A model generated the notes under the pieces. The model was not told the origin of the DNA. It saw nothing but the letters and a program-made list of their open reading frames with translations, and ran no database searches. Below, in pieces: positions 8,399 to 18,201 of a DNA stretch of 64,000 bases. The first letter of the stretch is position 1. The number at the start of each line of letters is the position of its first letter. The stretch comes from CAVQXR01 sp046330455 (lineage in GTDB: Bacteria; Actinomycetota; Thermoleophilia; Gaiellales; Gaiellaceae): positions 248,001 through 312,000 of the forward strand of contig JAXLSU010000001.1 in NCBI GenBank assembly GCA_046330455.1. The letters are read 5' to 3'. The translations under genes and the position numbers were made by a program.

Positions 8399-9133
8399 AT
8401 GTCCTCGATCTACTTCCTCTCGCTCCGCCAGCTCCAGGGCCGCTGGCGGATCGCCGCCATACTCGCCGTCGCGGCGATCCCACTCGTGCCGGCGATCCTC
8501 GCGGCCACCGCGAGTGACAGGCCGACCGCGCTCGAGCTCGACGATGCGCTGATCAACGGCATCCTCGCGTCCGCCGTGCTGCCGATCCTCACGCTCGTGC
8601 TCGCGGCGCCGGTCTTCGGCAACGAGCTCGAGGACAGGACCCTGAGCAACCTCACCCTGACGCCGCTGCGGCGCTGGCGGATCGTTGCGCCCAAGCTCGC
8701 AGCCGCGATCTCGATCGCCGTGCCGCTGACCGCGCTGAGCGCCGTGGTCTCGGTACTGATCGCGTTCCAGGGGGCAGAGATCGGCGGCGCTGGACGCGCC
8801 GCCGCGGCCACCGCGATCGGCCTCGCGATCGGCGTGCTGCTCTACGGCACGATGTTCGTCTGGCTCGGGCTGCTCACCCGCCGCGCACTCGGGATCGGCC
8901 TGCTCTACGTGTTCATCTGGGAAGGGCTGTTCGGCACCTTCGTGGACGGATTGAAATACCTGAGCGTGAGGCAGTACTCGCTGAGCATCATCCATCAGCT
9001 CGACCCCGCCCGATTCGACGGCTCGAGCCAGACCGTGATCGGGCCCGCCGCGGCCGCGGTCGGCGCCGGCGTCGTCCTCATGGCCTTCGCGCTCCTGACC
9101 GTGCGGCGTCTGCGCACGATGGACGTGCCGTAG
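8399..9133 (+). CDS. ABC transporter permease (ABC-2 type), second of two
   Basis: A 244-aa membrane protein with about six helices. It begins SSIYFLSLRQLQGRWRIAAI and carries the family loop FGNELEDRTLSNLTLTPLRR after the second helix. It is the last gene of the ABC operon, and nothing downstream is co-oriented for 600 bases. It would pair with the ATPase at 7454 or form a heteromeric channel with the permease at 6558. Confidence 0.87.
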   Translation: MSSIYFLSLRQLQGRWRIAAILAVAAIPLVPAILAATASDRPTALELDDALINGILASAVLPILTLVLAAPVFGNELEDRTLSNLTLTPLRRWRIVAPKLAAAISIAVPLTALSAVVSVLIAFQGAEIGGAGRAAAATAIGLAIGVLLYGTMFVWLGLLTRRALGIGLLYVFIWEGLFGTFVDGLKYLSVRQYSLSIIHQLDPARFDGSSQTVIGPAAAAVGAGVVLMAFALLTVRRLRTMDVP

Positions 9134-9326
9134 GCGCCCCGAGCACGCCCTCGGTCGGGCCCGCAAGGGGCGCGCGGGTAGCCGGCGAGGGGAGCCTGCG
9201 GGAGGGCGCAAACGCACGGAAGCGGGGTGGCGTTGCCTTCCGGGCCGTCGACGGGTTCGCCCTGGCCCGTCCCTCACCTCGAGGCGCTGGAGCCTGCTCG
9301 AGGCCCGCCCACTCCGGCGAACAGGT

Positions 9327-9635
9327 CTACGCGGAGGAGCGTCGGGTCGGCAGGTGGAGCCGGCGACGGAGCCCGCGGGCGCGGGATGCCTGCTCCGTCA
9401 GGTCCCCGGCAAGATCAGGCGCGTAGGCGGCGTCGAACGGGGCCTGGCTCGCCGCGGTCTCGTCGGCCCCGGCGTCGAACACCCCGAGCTGGGTGTTCCA
9501 CAGCTCCACCTGCAGCCGCTCGACCTCCGCAGCGAGGATCTGCACGGCCTTGCCGGCGGCGGCGACCTCCGGCCGAGGGTCACGGACGAGAGCATCCCCC
9601 CAGGCTCGCAGCGCCTCGAACTCCTCGTCGCGCAC
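9327..9635 (-). CDS. Small hypothetical protein
   Basis: A 102-aa acidic protein, not recognised. It begins MRDEEFEALRAWGDALVRDP and has a probable short amphipathic helix or coiled coil (GKAVQILAAEVERLQVELWN), then an Arg-rich tail. No membrane segment or enzyme motif is seen. The GTG start at 9635 is divergent from the DUF2905 gene. The coding call rests on codon usage and a protein-like sequence with no better overlapping frame. Confidence 0.5.
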   Translation of the reverse strand: MRDEEFEALRAWGDALVRDPRPEVAAAGKAVQILAAEVERLQVELWNTQLGVFDAGADETAASQAPFDAAYAPDLAGDLTEQASRARGLRRRLHLPTRRSSA

Positions 9636-9739
9636 GGCTGCAGACTACCGTTCCTCTGTCGGGATCACCACCTCTCCCCACAGGTTGTGGATCAGCTGTG
9701 GAGATCGGGGCGAACCGTGGCCGGCGCTAGGCTTCGCGT

Positions 9740-9955
9740 GTGGAGACGTTCGCGAAGGTGCTCCTGGCGGTGGCAGCGGTCCTGGCTCTCGTCGGCGGGG
9801 GTTTGCTGCTCGCGACGAAGCTCGGCTGGAGCGGCCGGCTGCCGGGCACCCTCGTCCTGCGGGGAGAGAGCTGGACGCTCTACGCACCGATCGGGCTCTC
9901 GATCCTGATCAGCGTCGTCCTGACGATCGTGCTGAACGTCTTCTTCCGGCGCTGA
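9740..9955 (+). CDS. DUF2905-family small membrane protein
   Basis: A 71-aa protein with two hydrophobic helices: ETFAKVLLAVAAVLALVGGG at the N-terminus and IGLSILISVVLTIVLNVFF near the C-terminus. The central motif LGWSGRLPGTLVLRGESWTLYAP matches the DUF2905 pattern GRLPGD; function is unknown. The mosaic repeat at 9956 starts directly after its stop codon. Confidence 0.8.
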   Translation: METFAKVLLAVAAVLALVGGGLLLATKLGWSGRLPGTLVLRGESWTLYAPIGLSILISVVLTIVLNVFFRR

Positions 9956-10086
9956 GCGGCTGACGGCCCGGCCTTGACCGGGCCGGGGCCGGATCTCATC
10001 CGGCCCGAACCGCGCGGTGATCTACGCGACGGCTCCGCCGCCGCTGACTGGCGGGTCCGGCCCGGCCGAGCCGCGCCGTCAGCCGC
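9956..10086. repeat. Mosaic inverted-repeat element filling a convergent junction
   Basis: The element is bounded by a perfect 11-bp inverted repeat, GCGGCTGACGG at 9956-9966 and CCGTCAGCCGC at 10076-10086. It contains two further hairpins: GGCCCGG-N6-CCGGGCC at 9965-9984, and the 19-nt GGCCGGATCTCATCCGGCC at 9987-10005. It begins at the base after the DUF2905 stop codon and its other end overlaps the lipoprotein stop codon (10079-10081). The right-end motif GGTCCGGCCCGGC(A/C)GAGC also occurs at 18757-18774. It probably acts as a bidirectional terminator or is a REP/MITE-like insertion. Confidence 0.75.
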
Positions 10087-11031
10087 CGTCGAAGCTGACC
10101 GGGATCTCGACGACGTTCGTTCGCGAGCCGTCCTTGGCCGAGATCTCGTAGACGCGCAGGGTGCCGGTCGTGCCCGGCTCGGCCTCGAACTCGAGCTGTG
10201 CCTCCCAGGTCCCGCGACAGCCGGTACCGCAGGTCGCCGTCGTAAAGCCCTCGGGTACGAGCACGTTCCCGTCGGCGTCGACGAGCTCGTAGTTGAGCGT
10301 GGCCTCGAACACGTTCGCGGTCCCGCTCATCGTCAGCGGGCTCGTGACGGCGTCGAACGGAGCCGGGGTCTCGACGAGGATCGGCGGGGTCTGCGCCTCG
10401 TAATCGTCCCGGGTCTGCGGCCGGTCGAGCACGATGCCCTCGCTCGAGAACGTCTCGACCGGCTCGCCGTCGAGCATGAAGTCGACACCCTCGACCGTCG
10501 GGAACTGCGTCAGCGTGTAGACGACCTGGGCGAGCCGCGTGAACATCGCGAGCGAGCCTCCGCCGTCGTCGAACTCGCCCGAGAGGTCGACCGTTGCGAT
10601 CCCGTCGGCGATGTCGAGGCCGAGCAGGGTCGTGCCCTCGGGGATCCCGGTGGTGAGACCGGCCGAGGCCTCCTCCTCCGTCGGTCCCTGAAGGAGCTGT
10701 TCCATCGCTGCCGCGCCGATCCCCTCGACCTTCTCGATCGTCCGGTGGGCGACCCCGACGAGCTCGCCGCGCAGGAAGTAGACCGACACGGTCGTCAGCT
10801 CGGCTGCGGGCTCGGTCTCGGTCGCCGGCTCCGTCTCGGTGGGCAGCGTCTCGGTCGGCAGCGTCTCGGTCGCCGGAGGCTCGACCGTCGTCGCCGGCTC
10901 CTCCTCGCCACCGCCGCACGCGGCCGTGAGCGCGAGCAGCACGAGCAGGACGGCGGCAAGTGGGGCGGCTCGTCGAAGCGTCATCGACATCAACTGTATG
11001 ACACGCAGCGGACCCCGAACCTTGCGTGGAG

Positions 11032-11035
<4 letters not shown>
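10079..11035 (-). CDS. GerMN-domain lipoprotein with C-terminal Gmad2-like domain
   Basis: A 318-aa secreted lipoprotein. The signal region has a hydrophobic stretch PLAAVLLVLLALTAAC ending in a lipobox Cys, then an acidic Thr/Glu linker (about 45-85). A GerMN domain follows (VSVYFLRGELVGVAHRTIEK ... LLQGPTEEEASAGLTTGIPE), then a beta-rich domain starting TSPLTMSGTANVFEATLNYE. In spore formers GerMN occurs in germination and SpoIIQ-linked proteins; here it more likely binds a cell-wall component. GTG at 11035 overlaps the pntB stop; ATG at 10990 or 10984 would give a more compact signal peptide. Confidence 0.8.
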
Positions 11036-12443
<1,408 letters not shown>

Positions 12444-12447
<4 letters not shown>

Positions 12448-12761
12448 TCCTGCTTCTTCTCCGCGCCCGCCTCCTCCTGGGGCTTGCGCTTGAACATGTC
12501 GAGCATCCGGTCGGTGACGAGGAAGCCGCCGACGATGTTGATCGCCCCGAACACGACGGCGATGAACGCGAGCACCTCCTCGAGCGTCGAGTCGGCGGAG
12601 CCGAGGATGATCATCCCGCCGATCATCACGATCCCATGGATCGCGTTCGTGCCCGACATCAGCGGCGTGTGAAGGAGCGTCGGGACGCGCGAGATCAGCT
12701 CGATCCCGAGGAAGACCGAGAGGACGAGAATCGTGAGCGAGGCGACGATCTCGGCGCTCAC
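12444..12761 (-). CDS. pntAB: NAD(P) transhydrogenase alpha subunit, membrane part
   Basis: A 105-aa protein with about four helices. SAEIVASLTILVLSVFLGIE and LHTPLMSGTNAIHGIVMIGG are characteristic of the membrane domain that is fused to PntA in E. coli but separate in three-subunit enzymes. The GTG start at 12761 overlaps the pntAA stop. Its stop overlaps the pntB start. Confidence 0.94.
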
Positions 12762-13879
12762 GTGGTCACCGGCTCCTTCGTGGGACGCCCGTCTCTGGCC
12801 GCGCACGTGTCGCGCGTGATCTCGTCCTCGAAGTCGAGCACGAGCTCGCCGTCCTTCACGAGGTGAAGCAGCAGCGTCTGCAGGTTGCGGGAGTACATCT
12901 GGCTGGCGTGCAGCGGCATCGTCGAGGGGACATTGAGCGTCCCGATGATCGTCACGTGGTCGCGCTCGACGGTCTCCCCGGGCGCGGTGAGCTCGCAGTT
13001 GCCGCCGGTCTCGGCGGCGAGATCGACGATCACCGAGCCGGGTCGCATCGCCCGCACCGCGTCGGCGGTGATCAGGATGGGGGCCCGCCGGCCGGGGATC
13101 GCGGCCGTCGTGATCACCGCATCCGAGTCGGCTACGTGCTTCGCGATCAGCTCCTGCTCCCGGCGGTGCTGCTCCTCGCTCAGCTCGGTTGCATACCCGC
13201 CGGCGGTCTGCCCACCCTCGACCTCGAGCTCGAGGAAGGAGGCACCGAGGCTCTCGACCTGCTCCTTCACGACGGGGCGCGTGTCGAATGCCGACACGAC
13301 CGCGCCGAGCCGGCGGGCGGTTGCGATCGCCTGGAGGCCTGCGACGCCTGCACCGAGGACGAGCACCTTTGCGGGCGGGATCGTGCCCGCCGCGGTCGTC
13401 AGCATCGGGAAGAACTTCGCCTGGGCCGTCGCGGCGAGCAGGACCGCCTTGTACCCGGCGACGGTCGCCTGGGACGAGAGCGCGTCCATCGGCTGCGCCC
13501 GCGTGATCCGCGGGATCGCGTCCATCGAGAACGCCGTCACGCCCCGCGCGGCGATCTCCCGCACGGTCGCGGTCTCGACGAGCGGCTGGAGGAACGCGAT
13601 CAGCACCTGGCCCTGCCGCAGGAGCGCCGTCTCCTCGTCCGACGGCCGCTGCACCTTCGCGACCACGTCGGCGCTTCCGAAGAGCGTGGCCGCATCGGGC
13701 ACCACCCGGTAGCCCGCCTCCGCGTACGCCTCGTCGAGGAACGAGGCCGCCTCGCCCGCTCCGGCCTGGACGAGAAGCTCGATCCCCGCCCCTGCGAGCC
13801 GCCCTGCCGCGTCGGGCACGAGCGCGACCCGGCGCTCGCCGGGCGCCGACTCGCGCGCGACGCCAACAGTTACTGGCAC
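12758..13879 (-). CDS. pntAA: NAD(P) transhydrogenase alpha subunit, NAD-binding part
   Basis: 373 aa, soluble domain I. It begins VTVGVARESAPGERRVALVP and carries the NAD-binding Rossmann motif VLVLGAGVAGLQAIATARRL, followed by GAVVSAFDTRP. It ends where the membrane subunit begins, so the alpha subunit is split. The GTG at 13879 is chosen because GGAGGT lies 8 bases upstream; it overlaps the SDR gene end by 10 bp. Confidence 0.95.
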   Translation of the reverse strand: MPVTVGVARESAPGERRVALVPDAAGRLAGAGIELLVQAGAGEAASFLDEAYAEAGYRVVPDAATLFGSADVVAKVQRPSDEETALLRQGQVLIAFLQPLVETATVREIAARGVTAFSMDAIPRITRAQPMDALSSQATVAGYKAVLLAATAQAKFFPMLTTAAGTIPPAKVLVLGAGVAGLQAIATARRLGAVVSAFDTRPVVKEQVESLGASFLELEVEGGQTAGGYATELSEEQHRREQELIAKHVADSDAVITTAAIPGRRAPILITADAVRAMRPGSVIVDLAAETGGNCELTAPGETVERDHVTIIGTLNVPSTMPLHASQMYSRNLQTLLLHLVKDGELVLDFEDEITRDTCAARDGRPTKEPVTT

Positions 13880-14655
13880 GCGGTGAGACCTCCGTCGAGC
13901 GTGAGGATCTGTCCCGTCACGAACGCCGAGGCCGGTGAGCAGAAGAAGAGCGCCGCGCCGACGAGGTCCTCGGGATCGGCGATCCGGCCGAGGGGGATTC
14001 GCGCCACGAGGCCGTCGTAGAAATCCTTGTTCGCGAGCATGTCCGCGACCATCTCCGTCCGCACGAACGTCGGCGAGATCGCGTTGACGCGAACGCCGTG
14101 TGGCGCCCACTCGGTCGCGTGCTGCTTCGTGAGCATGTTCAGGGCGCCCTTCGCCGCGACGTAGGACGAGTAGCCGGCGCGGAGCGCGAGCTGGCCGCGG
14201 ACGGAGGAGATGTTGAGGATCGAGCCACCCTCACCCTGCCCGATCATCTGGCGGGCCGCCGCCTGGGAGACCCAGAGGACCGAGGTGAGGTTCATGTCCA
14301 TGATCCAGTTCCACTTCTCCTCCGGGTAGTCCTCGGCCGGGGCAAGGATCCCAGTACCCCCTCCGCCGACGCCGTTGACGAGCACGTCGAGGCGGCCGAA
14401 CGCGGCAACGGTCTTCTCGACTGCACGGTCGGACTGATCCCGGTGGACGAGATCTGCGGCGATTGCGAGCGCCGCTCCCTCGCCTCCGCAGGCGTCCCTG
14501 GCCGCGGCGGTACGCTCGGGCGAGCGGCCGCAGATCGCGACCTTCGCGCCGGCCTTCGCGAGCGCCTGCGAGATCGGAAGCCCGATGCCGCCGGTGCCGC
14601 CCGTAACGAGGGCGACCTTGCCGTCGAGGCGGAACTGATCGAGTGCGTCGGGCAT
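13870..14655 (-). CDS. SDR-family oxidoreductase
   Basis: A 261-aa classical short-chain dehydrogenase. The cofactor motif is TGGTGGIG, the structural motif VNGVGGG (usually NNAG), the catalytic pair YSSYVAAKGA, with Ser in LNISSVRGQ. The C-terminal pattern is FFCSPASAFVTGQILTLDGG. The ATG at 14655 gives a standard N-terminus; an in-frame GTG at 14709 would add 18 residues. It is first in the operon with pntAA, pntAB, pntB and the lipoprotein, which suggests its NADP(H) demand is linked to the transhydrogenase. Substrate unknown. Confidence 0.85.
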   Translation of the reverse strand: MPDALDQFRLDGKVALVTGGTGGIGLPISQALAKAGAKVAICGRSPERTAAARDACGGEGAALAIAADLVHRDQSDRAVEKTVAAFGRLDVLVNGVGGGGTGILAPAEDYPEEKWNWIMDMNLTSVLWVSQAAARQMIGQGEGGSILNISSVRGQLALRAGYSSYVAAKGALNMLTKQHATEWAPHGVRVNAISPTFVRTEMVADMLANKDFYDGLVARIPLGRIADPEDLVGAALFFCSPASAFVTGQILTLDGGLTACQ

Positions 14656-14767
14656 GCCGAGGCCAGCATAATCCGTGCGTTCGGGCGGCGGTTCCGCAAC
14701 CGCGACCACGGGCGGACGCGGCCGCTGTACCTGCCACGGTCTCCGATCGAGCGTCTAGGCTAGGAGC

Positions 14768-15013
14768 ATGCACGAATGGCTGAGCGCAGCCCGGGATCGG
14801 CTGGCCGACGCGGTCGGCGACGCCCCTGCGACGTACGAGCTCCGGCAGGAGGACGTCGACGCGCTGCTCGAGGTCGCGCGCGTCGCCGCCCACGACAGCG
14901 GCGACCGCACGAATGCCCCACTGCTCACCTTCCTCGTCGGCCTCGCCCTCGGCCGGCACGGTGAGCGGACGCTCGCGGAGGTCGCAGACCGGGTGACCGG
15001 GGAGAGCGGCTAG
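14768..15013 (+). CDS. DUF6457-type small protein
   Basis: An 81-aa, mostly helical acidic protein. The pattern is DALLEVARVAAHDSGDRTNA followed by PLLTFLVGLALGR, which I associate with the actinobacterial DUF6457 family, often found beside molybdopterin or formate-dehydrogenase genes. No such genes are present here. It is 23 bases before the debranching enzyme and in the same direction, so it may be co-transcribed. Function unknown. Confidence 0.65.
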   Translation: MHEWLSAARDRLADAVGDAPATYELRQEDVDALLEVARVAAHDSGDRTNAPLLTFLVGLALGRHGERTLAEVADRVTGESG

Positions 15014-15036
15014 CGACCGTCGCGCGTCGGGGAGCG

Positions 15037-17100
15037 ATGCAGCAGATCACGATCCTCGAGGGCGCAACCTTCTGTATCTGCGACGAGCTCGGAGACCTCT
15101 CCGACCCCACGACGGGGTTCTTTGCCGCCGACACGCGCTTCCTGTCGCGGCTCATCCTTCGGATCAACGGCATCCGACCGCTTCTTCTCTCGCACGGCAA
15201 GGTGGAGTACTACTCCGCCGCGTGGTACCTGCGTAACCCCCTCTCCGGCGAGCTCGGGCAGGACGAGCTGTCGATCGCGCGTCACCGGTTCGTGGGCGAC
15301 GGAATGCAGGACCGCATCGTCTGCACGAACCACGCCGGACACCCCGTCGAGTTCGAGCTGTCGCTCGACCTCGGCTCGGACTTCGCCGACATCTTCACGG
15401 TCAAAGCATTCGACACCGCGCTCGGCGATCCGGCTCACGCAACCCTGCCCGAGCTCGTCGAGCCCGTCTACGACCAGGGCGAGAACGAGCTCGTCTTCCG
15501 GGCTCCGAACGGGTTCGCCGCCCACACCCAGGTGATGCTCTCGGAGCCGGGCGAGGTCGAGCGCGGGCTCGTGCGGTACCGCATCTCGCTCGAGCCGCGT
15601 CACGAGTGGCAGCTACGGATCGACGTGATTCCCGCCCAGAACGGCAACGGTGTCGCCCGCCGCGCTGCCGAGCGCCACTTCGGCGACGAGCTCGAGCGGG
15701 TCAGGGAGTCGCTCTCGGCCTGGCACCTTCGCGTTCCGCAGCTGCGGAGCTCCTGGGAAGACCTCCAGCACGCGTTCGAACGGTCGGTGTCAGACCTCGC
15801 GTCGCTGCGGATGCGAGGCACCGGAACGCACGGCCAGCTTCCGGCCGCCGGAATGCCCTGGTTCATGGCCGTGTTCGGGCGCGACACGCTGCTCACGTGC
15901 CTGCAGACCCTGCTCTTCGGGCCCGACCTCGCACAGACCGCCCTCCACACGCTCGCCGCGCTCCAGGCACACGAGGACCGGCCGGAGATCGACGCCGAGC
16001 CGGGCAAGATCGTGCACGAGGTACGAAGCGGCCTGGGGGCGAAGGCGTGGTTCCCGGCCTACTTCGGAAGCGTCGACGCGACGCCGCTGTACCTGACGCT
16101 CCTCTCCGAGGTCTGGCGCTGGACGGACGACACCGGGCTCGTCGAGGAGCTGAAGGAGCCGGCCCGCGCAGCGCTCGACTGGATCGACACCTACGGCGAC
16201 CGCGACGGGGACGGTCTCGTCGAGTACCTGAAGCGAGCCCCGACCGGCCTCGACAACCAGTCGTGGAAGGACTCGGGCGTCTCGATGAAGTTCGCCGACG
16301 GCCGCCTGGCGAAGGCGCCGATCGCCCCGTGCGAGGTCCAGGGCTACGTCTACGACGCGAAGCTGCGCACCGCCGAGCTCGCCCGCGAGGTCTGGCGCGA
16401 CCGCGAGCTCGCCGATCGGCTGGAGCGCGAGGCCGCCGAGCTGGCACGCCGCTTCGACGAGGCGTTCTGGGTCGAGAAGCGAGGCGGGTACTACGCGCTG
16501 GCGCTCGACGCCGACAAGCGCCCGGTCGACTCGCTCTGCTCCAACATGGGGCACCTGCTGTGGAGCGGGATCGTTCCGCCCGAGCGCGTCGACCCGGTCG
16601 TCGACCAGCTGATGGGCGAGGAGCTGTGGTCGGGCTGGGGCGTTCGCACCATGTCGACCGCAGATGCGGGCTACAACCCGCTCGAGTACCACAACGGCAC
16701 GGTGTGGCCCCACGACAACTCGCTGATCGCGTGGGGGCTCGTCCGGTACGGGCGATGGGCCGAGGCCTACCGGATCACGCGCCGGCTGCTCGGCGCCGCG
16801 ACGTTCTTCGAGTACCAGCTACCGGAGGTCTTCGCCGGGTTCTCGCGCTCCGAGACGCCGTTTCCCGTCCCGTATCCGACCTCCTGCAAGCCGCAGGCGT
16901 GGGCGGCAGGGACCCCGGTGCTGCTCCTGCGGCTGCTGCTCGGGCTCGAGCCCGACCGGGCACGCGGCCGCCTCGTCACGCGCGCGCCCGAAGGGGTGCC
17001 GGACTGGGCAGGCTCGATCCGTCTCAGCGCGATCCGGGCGTTCGGCCGAACCTGGGAGGCGCGCCTGTCGGACGGAGCCGTGACGCTCGAGGAGGTGTGA
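15037..17100 (+). CDS. Amylo-alpha-1,6-glucosidase / glycogen-debranching family protein
   Basis: 687 aa. The N-terminal debranching-associated beta domain starts QITILEGATFCICDELGDLS and includes DPTTGFFAADTRFLSRLILR. The C-terminal (alpha/alpha)6 barrel holds AAGMPWFMAVFGRDTLLTCL, YGDRDGDGLVEYLKR and NPLEYHNGTVWPHDNSLIAW, which carry the family's acidic residues. It would hydrolyse alpha-1,6 or related glucosidic linkages; there is no signal peptide, so action is probably cytoplasmic. Its TGA overlaps a possible GTG of the next gene, so the two are coupled. Confidence 0.9.
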   Translation: MQQITILEGATFCICDELGDLSDPTTGFFAADTRFLSRLILRINGIRPLLLSHGKVEYYSAAWYLRNPLSGELGQDELSIARHRFVGDGMQDRIVCTNHAGHPVEFELSLDLGSDFADIFTVKAFDTALGDPAHATLPELVEPVYDQGENELVFRAPNGFAAHTQVMLSEPGEVERGLVRYRISLEPRHEWQLRIDVIPAQNGNGVARRAAERHFGDELERVRESLSAWHLRVPQLRSSWEDLQHAFERSVSDLASLRMRGTGTHGQLPAAGMPWFMAVFGRDTLLTCLQTLLFGPDLAQTALHTLAALQAHEDRPEIDAEPGKIVHEVRSGLGAKAWFPAYFGSVDATPLYLTLLSEVWRWTDDTGLVEELKEPARAALDWIDTYGDRDGDGLVEYLKRAPTGLDNQSWKDSGVSMKFADGRLAKAPIAPCEVQGYVYDAKLRTAELAREVWRDRELADRLEREAAELARRFDEAFWVEKRGGYYALALDADKRPVDSLCSNMGHLLWSGIVPPERVDPVVDQLMGEELWSGWGVRTMSTADAGYNPLEYHNGTVWPHDNSLIAWGLVRYGRWAEAYRITRRLLGAATFFEYQLPEVFAGFSRSETPFPVPYPTSCKPQAWAAGTPVLLLRLLLGLEPDRARGRLVTRAPEGVPDWAGSIRLSAIRAFGRTWEARLSDGAVTLEEV

Positions 17101-17108
17101 GCCGCGCG

Positions 17109-18131
17109 ATGCGGATCGCGATCATCAGCCCGGTCTGGTTCCCGGTGCCTCCGACCGGCTACGGGGGAATCGAGTGGGTCGTCTCGCTGCTCGCCGACGG
17201 GCTGGCCGAGGCAGGCCACGAGGTGACGCTGTTCGCGTCCGGCGACTCGCGTACGAAGGCGCGCCTCGTGTCCGCATACGACATCGCGCCGTCGGAGAAG
17301 ATCGGCACGTCTCTCGTCGAGCTCGACCACGCCCTGCTGTGCTTCGAGCGCGCCGGCGAGTTCGACGTGATCAACGATCACTCGGGACTCGTCGGAGCGG
17401 CGCTGACCGCGACAGTCGAGATTCCGGCTCTCCACACGGTGCACGGCCCGCTCGACGGCGAGGCGGCGCCGATCTACGAGCGGATCAGCCGCGTGGCGCC
17501 ACGGCTCGGGTTTATCTCCCTCTCGCTGAACCAGCGCCGGCCGCTGCCGGGGCTTCCCTGGGTCGCGAACTGTCCGAACGCCCTCGACCTCCACGCCTAC
17601 CCGGTGCATCCGCATCGTGGCGACTACCTGCTCTTCCTCGGTCGCATGAGCGAGGACAAGGGGGCGCACCGGGCGATCGAGGTGGCGAAGGAGACCGGGA
17701 TACCGCTGAAGCTCGCAGGGAAGCTGCGGGAGCCACTGGAGCGGGAGTACTTCGAGGAGTACGTCCGGCCGGGGCTCGGGTGGGGGATCGAGTACCTCGG
17801 CGAGGTGTCCCACGACGAGAAGGTGCAGCTGCTCCAGGAGGCCCGCGCGACGCTCTTCCCGATCTCGTGGGAGGAGCCGTTCGGGCTCGTCATGATCGAG
17901 TCGATGGCGTGCGGGACACCGGTCGTCGCGACGCGGTTCGGGGCCGTGCCGGAGGTGATCGAGGACGGCGTCAGCGGGATCGTGATCGACGACCCGCGCG
18001 ACCTCGCCGCCGCGATCGAGCGTGCCGACGAGCTCGATCCAATGACCTGCCGACGCTACGTCGAGGAGCGCTTCTCCCGCGACCGGATGGTGGCGGACTA
18101 CCTCGCCGCCTACGAACGCAAGGTGCAGTAG
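17109..18131 (+). CDS. GT4-family glycosyltransferase
   Basis: A 340-aa GT-B fold enzyme. The N-terminus MRIAIISPVWFPVPPTGYGG and the C-terminal donor site EEPFGLVMIESMACGTPVVA with Glu-x7-Glu are typical of retaining GT4 enzymes. It lies directly after the debranching enzyme, a pair often linked to glucan or trehalose metabolism; donor and acceptor are unknown. ATG at 17109 gives the classical start. GTG at 17097, which overlaps the upstream stop, is equally possible and adds four residues. Confidence 0.88.
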   Translation: MRIAIISPVWFPVPPTGYGGIEWVVSLLADGLAEAGHEVTLFASGDSRTKARLVSAYDIAPSEKIGTSLVELDHALLCFERAGEFDVINDHSGLVGAALTATVEIPALHTVHGPLDGEAAPIYERISRVAPRLGFISLSLNQRRPLPGLPWVANCPNALDLHAYPVHPHRGDYLLFLGRMSEDKGAHRAIEVAKETGIPLKLAGKLREPLEREYFEEYVRPGLGWGIEYLGEVSHDEKVQLLQEARATLFPISWEEPFGLVMIESMACGTPVVATRFGAVPEVIEDGVSGIVIDDPRDLAAAIERADELDPMTCRRYVEERFSRDRMVADYLAAYERKVQ

Positions 18132-18172
18132 GCGCTGCGCAGCGGACGGCGAAGCCGGACGCGAAGCGCCGT

Positions 18173-18189
18173 CGAGCCCCAAGGGCTCG
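18173..18189 (+). terminator. Possible terminator hairpin CGAGCCC-CAA-GGGCTCG
   Basis: A perfect 7-bp GC-rich stem with a 3-base loop, 42 bases after the GT4 stop codon. There is no T-tract, which is common for stem-loops in high-GC actinobacteria. It is just outside the mosaic repeat block that starts at 18202. Confidence 0.4.
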
Positions 18190-18201
18190 GCACCCATGTA
18201 C

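Noticed and set aside
9134..9326. Possible small RNA or gene in the gap after the ABC operon
   Set aside because: Contains only GC-rich sequence with a fragment (GCGTTGCCTTCCGGGC) resembling a module of the mosaic repeats; no stable structure or coding signal was convincing.
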